DNA of 64,000 nucleotides from Spirochaetales bacterium. GTDB taxonomy: Bacteria; Spirochaetota; Spirochaetia; Sphaerochaetales; Sphaerochaetaceae. The DNA lies in contig JAGABZ010000013.1 of assembly GCA_017614375.1 (NCBI GenBank), positions 200,414-264,413 on the forward strand. The letters run 5' to 3'. The notes under the pieces were generated by a model, which saw nothing but the letters and a program-made list of their open reading frames with translations, ran no database searches and was not told the origin of the DNA. The position numbers and the translations under genes are program-made. This document shows, one piece after another, positions 35,431 to 43,254 of this stretch; within the stretch, counting starts at the first letter, position 1, and each line of letters starts with the position of its first letter.

Positions 35431-37424
35431 TGCCATACGCCGAAACCCTGTACCGCAAAAACTACGTCGAGTACGCTTCATATGTTATCAAGGACCGGGC
35501 GATTCCCGAGATAAACGACGGATTCAAGCCGGTCCAGCGGAGAATCATCCACACCCTGATCGAGATGGACGACGGCCGTTTCCACAAGGTCGCCAACGTC
35601 GTCGGCCAGTGCATGCAGTACCACCCCCACGGGGATTCGTCCATCTACGAGGCCCTGGTCAACCTGGCAAACTGCGAGCTTCTGATCGACAGGCAGGGGA
35701 ACTTCGGAAACTGGATGACCGGGGACGGGGCAGCCGCCGCCAGGTACATCGAATGCCGGCTGGACCCGCTGGCCAAGGAGATTCTCTATAACCCGGAAAT
35801 CACCGAAATGGCCGATTCGTACGACGGGCGCAAAAAGGAGCCGGTCACCTTCCCGTGCAAGATTCCCCTTGTCCTGCTCCAGGGCTCGAGCGGAATCGCC
35901 CCCGGAATGACGACCGAGATCTTTCCCCATAATGCCGTCGAGGTAATCGACGCGCAGGAGTGCGCCATCCGCGGCGAGGAGTTCAGGCTCCTGCCCGACT
36001 TCCCCTGCGGCGGAATCGTCGAAGCCTCGCAGTACAGGGACGGAAACGGCACAATCGTCTGCCGTGCCAGACTGGACACCTCCGACCCCAAGAGAATCGT
36101 CATCTACGAACTGCCCTACGGGGTGGACACAGGGGAGATGATCGAGTCGATCGAGACCGCGGCCAAGAAGGGCAAGATCAAGGTCGGGTCGATCCAGGAC
36201 TACACCTCCGGCTCCGTCAACATCGAAATCAGCCTGCCCAAGGGCGTCTACTCAAAGGATGTCGTCGACGCCCTGTACGCCTACACGAAGTGTCAGGTAA
36301 AAATCCAGGCCTACTGTCTGGTGATCCGCGACCGCTACCCGGTGGTCACCACCGTATCCGATATCATCCGATACCATGCCCAGCACCTGCTTGATGTTTC
36401 GAAAAAGGAACTGGAGCTTGAGATCGGACATCTGGAGGACCGCCTTCAGGCCAGGACGCTGGAGAGGATCTTCGTCGAGGAGCGGATCTACAAGAGAATC
36501 GAGCAGAAGCGTTCACCCGAAGCAATCGCCCAGGCTGTGAGGTCTGGATTTGAGCCTTTTGCCTCGGAAATCTTCCGTGAAATCACAGATGAGGACATCG
36601 AACGCCTCCTCAAACTCCCGATTCGCCGCATAAGCCTCTTTGATATAGAGAAGAACCGGGAGGAGATCGAGGAGATCAACGCCGCCCTGAAAAAGGCCCG
36701 GCACAACCTGACCCACCTGACCGACTATGCCCTGGCTTATCTTGAAGGCCTGAAGAAGAAGTTCTTCTCCGACAGCCGTTTCGAGCGCCGCACCGAGGTC
36801 CGCAGCTTCGAGACCCTCAGCGCCCGTGACGTGGCCCAGAGGGACCAGAATCTGCGCTACGACCCGGACACCGGCTATCTCGGGTACGCCCTGAAGTCGG
36901 GCAACATCATGCTCCAGGTCTCGGTCTTCGACAAACTCCTGCTGATCCACAAGAACGGCATGTACACCTACATCCAGGCTCCGGACAAGGTTTTCGTGGG
37001 CAAGGAACTGCTCAACTGCGTACTGGCGGACCGTGCCGACCCGACCGTGTACACCATAATCTTCCAGGGAAAGAAGTCGAAGAAGACCTTCATAAACAGG
37101 GTGGTCCTCGGCGGCTTCATCATGAACAAGCCTTATTCGTTCATCCCGTCTCCGAACGACAGGGACGAGTTCGTCTGCAAGAAGATCTCGACTCTGCCCA
37201 ACGCCAGGCTCTGCCTGACATACAAGAGCGGAAAGGGTTACAAGAAGATGGAGGACGAATTCTACTTCTCCGACTTCTCGATCCACAAATCCGGTTCGAC
37301 GGGCGTCATCCTGACCGACAAGGAAATCTCCTCGATAAAGATCACTCCGGTAAAGGACGTGTCGCGGGAGACCGAGCCTTCGCTGTTCGACGACAACGGC
37401 GGACCTGCCGGGGACAAGAGCTGA
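35430..37424 (+). CDS. parC: DNA topoisomerase IV subunit A
   Basis: DNA-cleaving subunit partnering ParE. The 664-residue protein has DGFKPVQRRIIHTL, the quinolone-region motif HPHGDSSIYEAL (Ser at the position that mutates in resistance) and the catalytic Tyr in AAARYIECRL near residue 112. A coiled arm at about 330-450 and a short C-terminal domain follow; a full six-blade GyrA box domain is not evident. The ATG overlaps the parE stop (TGATG) and the stop overlaps the pseudouridine synthase start the same way. Confidence 0.92.
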   Translation: MPYAETLYRKNYVEYASYVIKDRAIPEINDGFKPVQRRIIHTLIEMDDGRFHKVANVVGQCMQYHPHGDSSIYEALVNLANCELLIDRQGNFGNWMTGDGAAAARYIECRLDPLAKEILYNPEITEMADSYDGRKKEPVTFPCKIPLVLLQGSSGIAPGMTTEIFPHNAVEVIDAQECAIRGEEFRLLPDFPCGGIVEASQYRDGNGTIVCRARLDTSDPKRIVIYELPYGVDTGEMIESIETAAKKGKIKVGSIQDYTSGSVNIEISLPKGVYSKDVVDALYAYTKCQVKIQAYCLVIRDRYPVVTTVSDIIRYHAQHLLDVSKKELELEIGHLEDRLQARTLERIFVEERIYKRIEQKRSPEAIAQAVRSGFEPFASEIFREITDEDIERLLKLPIRRISLFDIEKNREEIEEINAALKKARHNLTHLTDYALAYLEGLKKKFFSDSRFERRTEVRSFETLSARDVAQRDQNLRYDPDTGYLGYALKSGNIMLQVSVFDKLLLIHKNGMYTYIQAPDKVFVGKELLNCVLADRADPTVYTIIFQGKKSKKTFINRVVLGGFIMNKPYSFIPSPNDRDEFVCKKISTLPNARLCLTYKSGKGYKKMEDEFYFSDFSIHKSGSTGVILTDKEISSIKITPVKDVSRETEPSLFDDNGGPAGDKS

Positions 37425-38110
37425 TGACCGATGACCGGGTCCTGTACATCGACAACCACCTGATTATCGTCAACAAACTGCCCGGCGAGCTTACCCAGGG
37501 GGACGAGACCGGTGACCGGACCCTGGCCGATGATGTAAAGGATTATCTGAAGGCCCGGTTCAACAAGCCCGGAAATGTCTTTCTCGGCATCGTCCACCGT
37601 CTGGACAGGCCTACAAGCGGAGTTGTCATCTACGCCCGCACCGACAAGGCCCTGGGCCGGATGTCCGCCCTGTTCCGCGACGGAGGCGTCTCAAAGACAT
37701 ACTGGGCCGTCACCGACGCCCTGCCCCCGGAGCAGGAAGGGAGGCTGACCGATTTCCTCGTGCGGGACAGTTCCAAAAACAAAAGTTTCGTCGTCGCTCC
37801 CGGAACCCCTTCGGCCCGTGAGGCCCGGCTGCGCTACCGTGTGCTCGGCTCATCGGACAGGTATCATCTGCTGGAAATCGTCCTTCAGACGGGACGTCAC
37901 CACCAGATCCGGGCGCAGCTTGCCCACCTGGGAATCCATATCAAGGGCGATCTGAAGTACGGGGCCAGGCGCTCGGATCCGGACGGCGGAATCCACCTCC
38001 ATGCCCGGCGTGTCTCGTTCGTTCATCCGGTTTCGGGGGAGAATGTGGACGTGACCGCCCCTGTTCCCGACGATCCCGTGTGGAAATACTTCGAGAACTC
38101 CTGCCGATGA
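37424..38110 (+). CDS. RluA family pseudouridine synthase without S4 domain
   Basis: Isomerises uridine to pseudouridine in rRNA or tRNA. The 228-residue protein carries the catalytic motif HRLDRPTSGVVIYAR (Asp near residue 60), LQTGRHHQIRAQLAHLG, and a C-terminal IHLHARRVSFVHP. It lacks an N-terminal S4 RNA-binding domain, like RluA or TruC-type short members, so the target site is not predictable. Start and stop context (TGATG overlap) tie it to parC. Confidence 0.88.
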   Translation: MTDDRVLYIDNHLIIVNKLPGELTQGDETGDRTLADDVKDYLKARFNKPGNVFLGIVHRLDRPTSGVVIYARTDKALGRMSALFRDGGVSKTYWAVTDALPPEQEGRLTDFLVRDSSKNKSFVVAPGTPSAREARLRYRVLGSSDRYHLLEIVLQTGRHHQIRAQLAHLGIHIKGDLKYGARRSDPDGGIHLHARRVSFVHPVSGENVDVTAPVPDDPVWKYFENSCR

Positions 38111-38261
38111 TTACGTTCGCTTTGTGTATGACGGCTCTGATTCCCGGACGGACGGTCGGTCGGCAAAGGTTTTCGCAATGAGTACCTAAACGCCCGAAGG
38201 CGTGTTATCATAGACGAGGCGGTCCGTCCGATCAGACCGCGGACTTTGTTGGGAGGACAAA

Positions 38262-39593
38262 ATGGGAGCTTTTCATGCGTATGACATCAGAGGAGTCTGG
38301 GGTGAGGACATCACCGCCGATCTGGCTTACAAGGTAGGTTTCTTCCTGCCGGAACTGCTCGGTTGCGACAGGATTCTGGTCGGCCGGGACATGAGGCTTT
38401 CCAGCGACGCCATGTATGAGGCCCTGGTCAGGGGAATAACCGACTCCGGGACGGATGTCCTGGACATCGGCCACGCCTCGACCCCGATGGTTTATTTCGC
38501 CACGGTTCATTTCAAGGTGGGCGGTTCGGTACAGATCACCGCCAGCCATAATCCGGCCCGGTACAACGGTCTGAAGATCAGCCGCGCGAACGCAATTCCC
38601 GTCGGCGGAGACACCGGACTGGGAGAGCTGGAGCAGATGTGTTTGACCCGGCAGATCGTCCCCGCCCCGAAGAAGGGGACCGTCAGCACCGCCGACGCCC
38701 TGACTCCGTATCTGGAGTTCCTCAAGGGCTTCAGGCCGGACTTCTCCAACCTCAAACTGGCCATCGACTGCTCGAACGGCATGTCCTCGATCTGGACGAA
38801 GCAGCTGCTCGGTCCGCAGCACATCTACCTGAACGACTGGCTTGACGGGTCCTTCCCGGCCCACGAGCCGAACCCGCTCGACCCCAAGACCTGCGCCCAG
38901 CTGCAGAAGGCCGTGCTTGAAAACGGCTGCGACCTCGGAATCATCTATGACGGGGACGCCGACCGGGTCATGTTCGTCGACGAAAAGGGCAGATACATCC
39001 AGGCCGACTTCGCCATGGCCGTCATCGGAAAGAAGATGATCGGCAAGAAGGGCGACAGGTGTGTGGCCGACATCCGCACCAGCCGCAGTACCGCCGAGTA
39101 CCTGACCTCCCTGGGCTTTGAGGTTCTGATGTGGAAGGTCGGACATGTCCACGCAAAGGCCAAAATCCGCGAAACCGGAGCGGTTTTCGGAGGCGAGTTG
39201 GCCGGACACTACTACTTCCGCGACTTCTTCTGCTGCGACAGCGCCGCTTTCGCCACATTGATGATGCTGGACGTACTCTCAAAGGAAAAGGCCGCCGGCG
39301 GCAGTTTCTCCGCCCTGATCGATTCCATCGTCAAGTACCACTCCTCCGGGGAAATCAACTTCAGGCTGGAGCAGAAGGACCAGGCGATGCAGGCACTGTA
39401 CGACAAGTACGCACCCGGGGCCGACTCGGTGCTGGACTTCGACGGATACAGGATCGAGTTCCCCACCTGGTGGTTCAATGTCCGCAAGAGCAACACCGAG
39501 CCGTTCATGAGGCTGGTTCTGGAAACCCGCTCCGAGGAGGACCTCAGGCAGAAGGTCGCCGAAATCCGGAGTGTCGTCGAGCGCTTCTCCTGA
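38262..39593 (+). CDS. manB: Phosphomannomutase/phosphoglucomutase
   Basis: Moves phosphate between C1 and C6 of hexoses for glycan precursor or glycogen metabolism. The 443-residue protein has the phosphoserine loop TASHNPARYNG (about residue 95), the metal-binding DGDADRVMF (about 230), a sugar-binding GGELAGHYYF (EMSGH equivalent, about 310) and the phosphate-binding RKSNTEPFMRL near the C terminus. A leader of about 45-50 bases is predicted from TATCAT at 38206. The leader contains a possible hairpin (GCGGTC...GACCGC), and GGGAGG lies before the ATG. Specificity for mannose or glucose cannot be told. Confidence 0.9.
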   Translation: MGAFHAYDIRGVWGEDITADLAYKVGFFLPELLGCDRILVGRDMRLSSDAMYEALVRGITDSGTDVLDIGHASTPMVYFATVHFKVGGSVQITASHNPARYNGLKISRANAIPVGGDTGLGELEQMCLTRQIVPAPKKGTVSTADALTPYLEFLKGFRPDFSNLKLAIDCSNGMSSIWTKQLLGPQHIYLNDWLDGSFPAHEPNPLDPKTCAQLQKAVLENGCDLGIIYDGDADRVMFVDEKGRYIQADFAMAVIGKKMIGKKGDRCVADIRTSRSTAEYLTSLGFEVLMWKVGHVHAKAKIRETGAVFGGELAGHYYFRDFFCCDSAAFATLMMLDVLSKEKAAGGSFSALIDSIVKYHSSGEINFRLEQKDQAMQALYDKYAPGADSVLDFDGYRIEFPTWWFNVRKSNTEPFMRLVLETRSEEDLRQKVAEIRSVVERFS

Positions 39594-39660
39594 GCCTCCG
39601 GAAAATAGCCCCGTACAGCCGTCGCTTTTTCTAACTCTAGATTTTCAAGAAAGATATTCG

Positions 39661-39689
39661 TTGACAACCTGCAGGGGCGGGTTTATGCT
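39661..39689 (+). promoter_or_regulatory. Strong promoter of gdhA
   Basis: Perfect TTGACA, 17 bases, TATGCT, preceded by an A/T-rich stretch (39627-39658) that could act as an UP element. About 58 bases of leader follow to an ATG with AAGGAG. Confidence 0.78.
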
Positions 39690-39753
39690 TAATTATGCTT
39701 CAATGCCCCGGTTTTCTCCGGGAAATCACAGGTGTTCTCCAAGGAGATTTCAA

Positions 39754-41106
39754 ATGAACGCTTATGTTGAGAGTGTCATCAACAATGTCCGCGCCAAGCA
39801 TGCAAACGAGCCGGAATTCGTCCAGACTGTGGAAGAGGTTCTTTCCTCGATTTCCCCTGTAATCGATGCCCATCCGGAATATGAGAAGGCCGACCTTCTC
39901 AACAGGATAGTCGAGCCGGAAAGAATGTTCACCTTCAGGGTGGTCTGGCAGGATGACAACGGCGCCTACCATACCCAGACCGGTTACCGCTGCCAGTTCA
40001 ACGGAGCCATCGGCCCGTACAAGGGCGGACTCCGCTTCCAGAAGAACGTATACCCCGGAATCATCAAGTTCCTCGGATTCGAGCAGATTTTCAAGAACGC
40101 CCTCACCGGCCTGCCGATCGGCGGCGGAAAGGGCGGCTCCGACTTCGACCCGGCCGGAAAGTCCGATGCCGAGGTCATGAGATTCTGCCAGAGCTTCATG
40201 ACTGCCCTGTACAAGTACATCGGACCGAGCATCGACGTCCCGGCCGGTGACATGGGTGTAGGCGGACGTGAGATCGGCTATCTGTTCGGTCAGTACCGCA
40301 GACTCAAGGGCACCTATGAGAACGGAGTCCTCACCGGAAAGGGCCTGTCCTACGGCGGCTCGCTGATCCGTCCCGAGGCCACCGGCTACGGCGCCATGTA
40401 CTACCTCTGCGAGGTTCTCAAGCACGAGCATGACAAGATCGAGGGCAAGAGGATTGCCATCTCCGGCTACGGCAACGTCGGTTGGGGAATCATGAAAAAG
40501 GCCATGCAGCTCGGCGCCAAGGTCACCTACTTCGCCGGACCGGACGGATACGTCCATGACCCGGACGGAGTCTGCACCGAGGACAAGCTCAACTTCATCC
40601 TCGAGATGAGGGCAAAGGATCCGATGCACTGCAAGCCCTACGCCGACAAGTACGGCTGCGAGTTCGTTCCCAACGCCAAGTGCTGGGGTGTCAAGGATGT
40701 CGATGTCTACATGCCGGCAGCCACCCAGAATGACGTCAAGATGGAGTCCGCCGAGAAGATCGCCGCTTCCGGAGTCAAGTACTACATCGAAGTCGCCAAC
40801 ATGCCGACCACCAACGATGCCCTGAATTATCTGCGCGCCCAGAAGCACATGATTGTCGCTCCGTCAAAGGCGGTCAACGCCGGCGGCGTCGGAGTTTCCG
40901 CCCTCGAGATGAGCCAGAACTCCGAGCGTCTGTCCTGGACGGCCGAGGAGGTCGACGACCAGTTGAAGAAGATGATGATCAACATCCACAAGGTGAGCGC
41001 CGAGGCCGCCGAGAAGTACGGATTCGGCTACGACCTGGTCACCGGTGCCAACATCGCCGGATTCCAGAAGGTCGCCACCGCCATGATGGAGCAGGGCGTA
41101 TTCTAA
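39754..41106 (+). CDS. gdhA: Glutamate dehydrogenase (NADP-type, hexameric)
   Basis: Reductive amination of 2-oxoglutarate; nitrogen assimilation. The 450-residue length and sequence match the small bacterial hexameric form. Visible are the substrate segment GPYKGGLRF with LGFEQIFKNALTGLPIGGGKGG (catalytic and substrate lysines), DVPAGDMGVG, RPEATGYG, and the nucleotide fold ISGYGNVGWGIMKKAMQLGA. AAGGAG lies eight bases before the ATG at 39754; an upstream frame extension is non-family sequence. It is monocistronic, with a strong promoter and a clear terminator. Confidence 0.96.
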   Translation: MNAYVESVINNVRAKHANEPEFVQTVEEVLSSISPVIDAHPEYEKADLLNRIVEPERMFTFRVVWQDDNGAYHTQTGYRCQFNGAIGPYKGGLRFQKNVYPGIIKFLGFEQIFKNALTGLPIGGGKGGSDFDPAGKSDAEVMRFCQSFMTALYKYIGPSIDVPAGDMGVGGREIGYLFGQYRRLKGTYENGVLTGKGLSYGGSLIRPEATGYGAMYYLCEVLKHEHDKIEGKRIAISGYGNVGWGIMKKAMQLGAKVTYFAGPDGYVHDPDGVCTEDKLNFILEMRAKDPMHCKPYADKYGCEFVPNAKCWGVKDVDVYMPAATQNDVKMESAEKIAASGVKYYIEVANMPTTNDALNYLRAQKHMIVAPSKAVNAGGVGVSALEMSQNSERLSWTAEEVDDQLKKMMINIHKVSAEAAEKYGFGYDLVTGANIAGFQKVATAMMEQGVF

Positions 41107-41127
41107 AAAGCCTTGCTCAGGGTTTCA

Positions 41128-41155
41128 GGGGCTGTTTCGGCAGCCCCTTTTTATT
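41128..41155 (+). terminator. gdhA terminator
   Basis: GGGGCTG, loop TTTCGG, CAGCCCC, then TTTTTATTT: a standard rho-independent terminator 21 bases after the stop. Confidence 0.92.
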
Positions 41156-41176
41156 TGGCTTTGGTTGCCCGGGAAA

Positions 41177-41227
41177 CCGGAGTTTTCATCAAAAACGGGC
41201 TGTTTGTGCCCAAATTGATGAAACCGG
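41177..41227. repeat. Extragenic palindrome, second copy of the TTGATGAAA family
   Basis: A 51-base imperfect inverted repeat. The arms run CCGG, TTTTCATCAA, GGGC and back as GCCC, TTGATGAAAC, CGG. It shares AGTTTTCATCAAAA with 8583-8596 and the run TTGATGAAACsGG with 8617-8629. It lies between the gdhA terminator and the nfeD promoter. Confidence 0.75.
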
Positions 41228-41252
41228 CTCCGGGGGCGGGGTGGGTCAGGCC

Positions 41253-41281
41253 TTGCCCGGGGGAAAGGATGAAGTTATATT
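41253..41281 (+). promoter_or_regulatory. Promoter of nfeD-SPFH (leaderless)
   Basis: TTGCCC, 17 bases, TATATT, then six bases to the ATG at 41288. The -35 lies in the recurrent motif GGGTCAGGCCTTGCCCGG at 41243-41260. Confidence 0.72.
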
Positions 41282-41287
41282 CAAGGT

Positions 41288-41737
41288 ATGGATACGAACG
41301 TTCTGATGTCGTGGATCTGGCTGGCGCTGCTGGCCGTGATGGTGGTTATCGAGGCGCTGACGATGGGCCTGACGACCATCTGGGGCGCGATCAGTGCCCT
41401 GGTGATGGTTTTTGTCTCCAGGACCGGCATGGAGATCGGGTGGCAGATTCTGCTTTTCCTGGCGATTACGCTGGTTCTGCTGCTGACTACCAGGCCCTTT
41501 GCCCTCAGGAAGCTCAACATGGGCAGGGTGAAGACCAACGTCAACTCGATGATCGGAGAGGAAGTCGAACTGACCGAGCCGATCTCGAAGTTCAGAAAGG
41601 GTGTGGCCAAAAGCCGCAACGGAGTGCTGTGGACTGCCATGTCGGAGGACCCGGGGAAGGAGGTTCCCGCGGGTACCGTGTGCGTCGTCTCAAAGGTTGA
41701 GGGGAACACCCTTACGGTAAGACAAAAGGAGGAGTAG
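41288..41737 (+). CDS. NfeD family membrane protein
   Basis: A 149-residue short-form NfeD: two to three N-terminal hydrophobic helices (WIWLALLAVMVVIEAL, then LLFLAITLVLLLTTRPF) followed by a C-terminal OB-fold (MIGEEVELTEPISKFRKG ... GTVCVVSKVEGNTLTV). Such proteins work next to SPFH membrane-scaffold proteins in membrane quality control. The gene directly abuts the SPFH gene, stop and start being adjacent. The start is six bases after the -10 box. Confidence 0.87.
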   Translation: MDTNVLMSWIWLALLAVMVVIEALTMGLTTIWGAISALVMVFVSRTGMEIGWQILLFLAITLVLLLTTRPFALRKLNMGRVKTNVNSMIGEEVELTEPISKFRKGVAKSRNGVLWTAMSEDPGKEVPAGTVCVVSKVEGNTLTVRQKEE

Positions 41738-42667
41738 ATGCTTTACACCTTTATCGGAATTCTTGTTGTTGTCGTGCTTGTGATTGCCGCCAACGTGCGC
41801 ATTGTTCCGCAGTCACAGGCTTTTGTAATCGAGAGGCTCGGGGCCTATTCGACCACATGGAACACCGGACTGCATGTAAAGGTGCCGTTCATAGACAGGA
41901 TTGCCAAGCGGGTTTCGCTCAAGGAAAAGGTAATGGACTTCCCGCCGCAGCCGGTAATCACCAAGGATAACGTCACGATGATGATCGATACGGTAGTGTA
42001 CTTCCAGATTACCGACCCGAAGCTTAACGCCTACGGTGTCGAAAGCCCGGTCAGCGCCCTTGAGAACCTCTCGGCAACCACGCTGAGAAACATCATCGGA
42101 GAACTGGAACTGGACCAGACCCTGACCAGCCGCGATGTCATCAACAACAAGATGCGTTCGATCCTGGACGAGGCGACCGACCCGTGGGGAATCAAGGTCA
42201 ACCGCGTCGAGGTCAAGAACATAATTCCGCCGGATGCCATCAAGAACGCGATGGAAAAGCAGATGAGGGCTGAACGCGAGAGACGCGAGTCGATTCTGAT
42301 TGCCGAAGGCCAGAAGCAGAGCGCAATCCTCGTCGCCGAGGGCCAGAAGCAGGCCACTATTCTTGAAGCAGAGGCTCAGAAGCAGTCGACCATCCTCCAC
42401 GCCGAGGCGGAAAAGGAGGCCGCGATTCAAAAGGCTCTGGGACAGGCCAGGGCCATTCTGGAGGTCCAGAAGGCCAAGGCTGACGGTATCCGGATGATCA
42501 AGGAGGCCGGAGCCGACGAGGGGTTCATCAAACTCCGCAGTCTGGAGGCCCTGGAAAAGGCCGCCGACGGTCAGTCGACGAAGATCATCATCCCGTCGGA
42601 TCTCCAGAGCATGGCCGGGGTGGTCACCGCCGTCACCGAGGTGGCAAAGACAGGGAAAAAGGCCTGA
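41738..42667 (+). CDS. SPFH/stomatin-like membrane protein (QmcA type)
   Basis: A 309-residue membrane-anchored scaffold. An N-terminal hydrophobic helix (FIGILVVVVLVIAANV) precedes the SPFH domain (IERLGAYSTTWNTGLHVKVPFIDRI ..., seen in parts). A long Ala/Glu/Gln coiled coil follows, containing repeats of the pattern AEGQKQ-x-IL at about residues 185-225. The tail resembles other stomatins (STKIIIPSDLQSM). It probably forms membrane microdomains with NfeD. AAGGAGGAG lies before the ATG and a terminator follows. Confidence 0.92.
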   Translation: MLYTFIGILVVVVLVIAANVRIVPQSQAFVIERLGAYSTTWNTGLHVKVPFIDRIAKRVSLKEKVMDFPPQPVITKDNVTMMIDTVVYFQITDPKLNAYGVESPVSALENLSATTLRNIIGELELDQTLTSRDVINNKMRSILDEATDPWGIKVNRVEVKNIIPPDAIKNAMEKQMRAERERRESILIAEGQKQSAILVAEGQKQATILEAEAQKQSTILHAEAEKEAAIQKALGQARAILEVQKAKADGIRMIKEAGADEGFIKLRSLEALEKAADGQSTKIIIPSDLQSMAGVVTAVTEVAKTGKKA

Positions 42668-42690
42668 GCCGGTTTCATCATGCTTATCAC

Positions 42691-42717
42691 ACGGCGTCCT
42701 GCGGGGCGCCGTTTTTT
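42691..42717 (+). terminator. nfeD-SPFH terminator
   Basis: ACGGCG ... CGCCGT stem with a nine-base loop and TTTTTT, about 25 bases after the stop. Confidence 0.88.
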
Positions 42718-42808
42718 ATGCTCTTCACGTTTCCCCGGGACTGTGCCAACTGTACCACTGGCCGGGCAACAATTAATCAGAGATTTCCGAATAGGAAGGG
42801 CAAAAAAT

Positions 42809-42907
42809 GAGGTTTTATTCTGAAATTTCAGAATAAGAGTGCCGATTTCGAGGTTTTATTCTGAAATTTCAGAACCAGGGCGCCGATTTCGAAGTTTTAT
42901 TCTGAAA
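42809..42907. repeat. Tandem 41-base repeats carrying an 18-base palindrome
   Basis: Copies begin at 42809, 42850 and 42891 (41-base period). The first two share an identical 24-base core and the third is cut after 17 bases with one change. Each full core contains TTCTGAAA/TTTCAGAA, a perfect palindrome (42817-42834 extends to 18 bases; 42859-42874 is 16). The linkers share GCCGATTTC. It lies in the 587-base gap between the SPFH gene and mgtE, which has no credible gene. Confidence 0.85.
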
Positions 42908-43015
42908 CCGGTGTTTTCGGGCGCGGAGAAAACGTGAAGTGAGCCGTTTGGTCACGCACTCTGAAGTGACTTTCCGGTGTTTTCGGGCGCGGAGAAAACG
43001 TGAAGTGAGCCGTTT
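42908..43015. repeat. Direct repeat, two identical 42-base copies 66 bases apart
   Basis: Positions 42908-42949 and 42974-43015 are identical over 42 bases. Each unit can fold through GTTTTC...GAAAAC around a GC-rich loop. The 24-base spacer holds a smaller inverted repeat GTCA...TGAC. It directly follows the 41-base repeat block and precedes the mgtE promoter. Confidence 0.88.
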
Positions 43016-43024
43016 TTTCGAGGC

Positions 43025-43053
43025 TTGACGAGCCAGGTGATTCGTGGTTTAGT
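43025..43053 (+). promoter_or_regulatory. Probable mgtE promoter
   Basis: TTGACG, 17 bases, TTTAGT. It lies right after the repeat block and would give a leader of about 195 bases, the longest in the window. Confidence 0.5.
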
Positions 43054-43059
43054 GGTTAC

Positions 43060-43254
43060 GGCGCAGACGCGCCTTATCCTTGAAATGTGGAGGCAGCGGA
43101 TAATGGACACAGACCCTCTCAGTAGCTTGTGCCTTTTAGCCGTCCGGCTCAGCCCGGAACCGGTCCGCCGCCGCGCATAGTCACTGCGGTTTTTCCCCGG
43201 TTCCCGACGGGCTGAACTTCGTTCAACGTCGAAAGAGAAACGGAGGAAAAACTT
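43060..43254 (+). promoter_or_regulatory. Long structured 5' leader of mgtE (riboswitch-like, class unknown)
   Basis: About 195 bases without a gene. Helices visible by eye are GGCGC/GCGCC at 43060-43073, TTATCC/GGATAA (43075-43080 with 43098-43103), and a 14-pair stem. In that stem CAGCCCG and GAACCGG (43150-43163) pair with CCGGTTC (43197-43203) and CGGGCTG (43208-43214), with one four-base bulge and a GC-rich hairpin inside. A small TTCG/CGAA hairpin and GGAGG precede the ATG. I could not match it to the M-box or other magnesium leaders. Confidence 0.5.

Noticed and set aside
41243-41260. Sigma54 promoter (GG-N10-GC) in the recurrent 18-base motif
   Set aside because: The copy before nfeD fits TGG-N9-TTGC, but the other copies have CG rather than GG at the -24 position. 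Three of them have sigma70 -10 boxes at the right spacing.
42808-42837. Nine-codon leader peptide (MRFYSEISE) in the first 41-base repeat
   Set aside because: It has GGAAGG upstream and a stop, but the other repeat copies lack the ATG, and it lies upstream of the predicted mgtE promoter.
42809-43015. CRISPR array
   Set aside because: Repeats are only two to three copies, the two arrays have different units, the spacing is irregular between them, and no cas gene is in the window.
43044-43080. tRNA-like D-arm (GGTTTAGTGGTTAC) in the mgtE leader
   Set aside because: No acceptor stem, anticodon stem or T-loop (GTTCRAnnC) could be placed at the right distances.
43060-43254. M-box riboswitch upstream of mgtE
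   Set aside because: The conserved blocks I recall (GTTAGGTGAGGCTCCT-type and GTGCTAAAGCTCTACG-type) are absent; only the context fits. A covariance search would decide.
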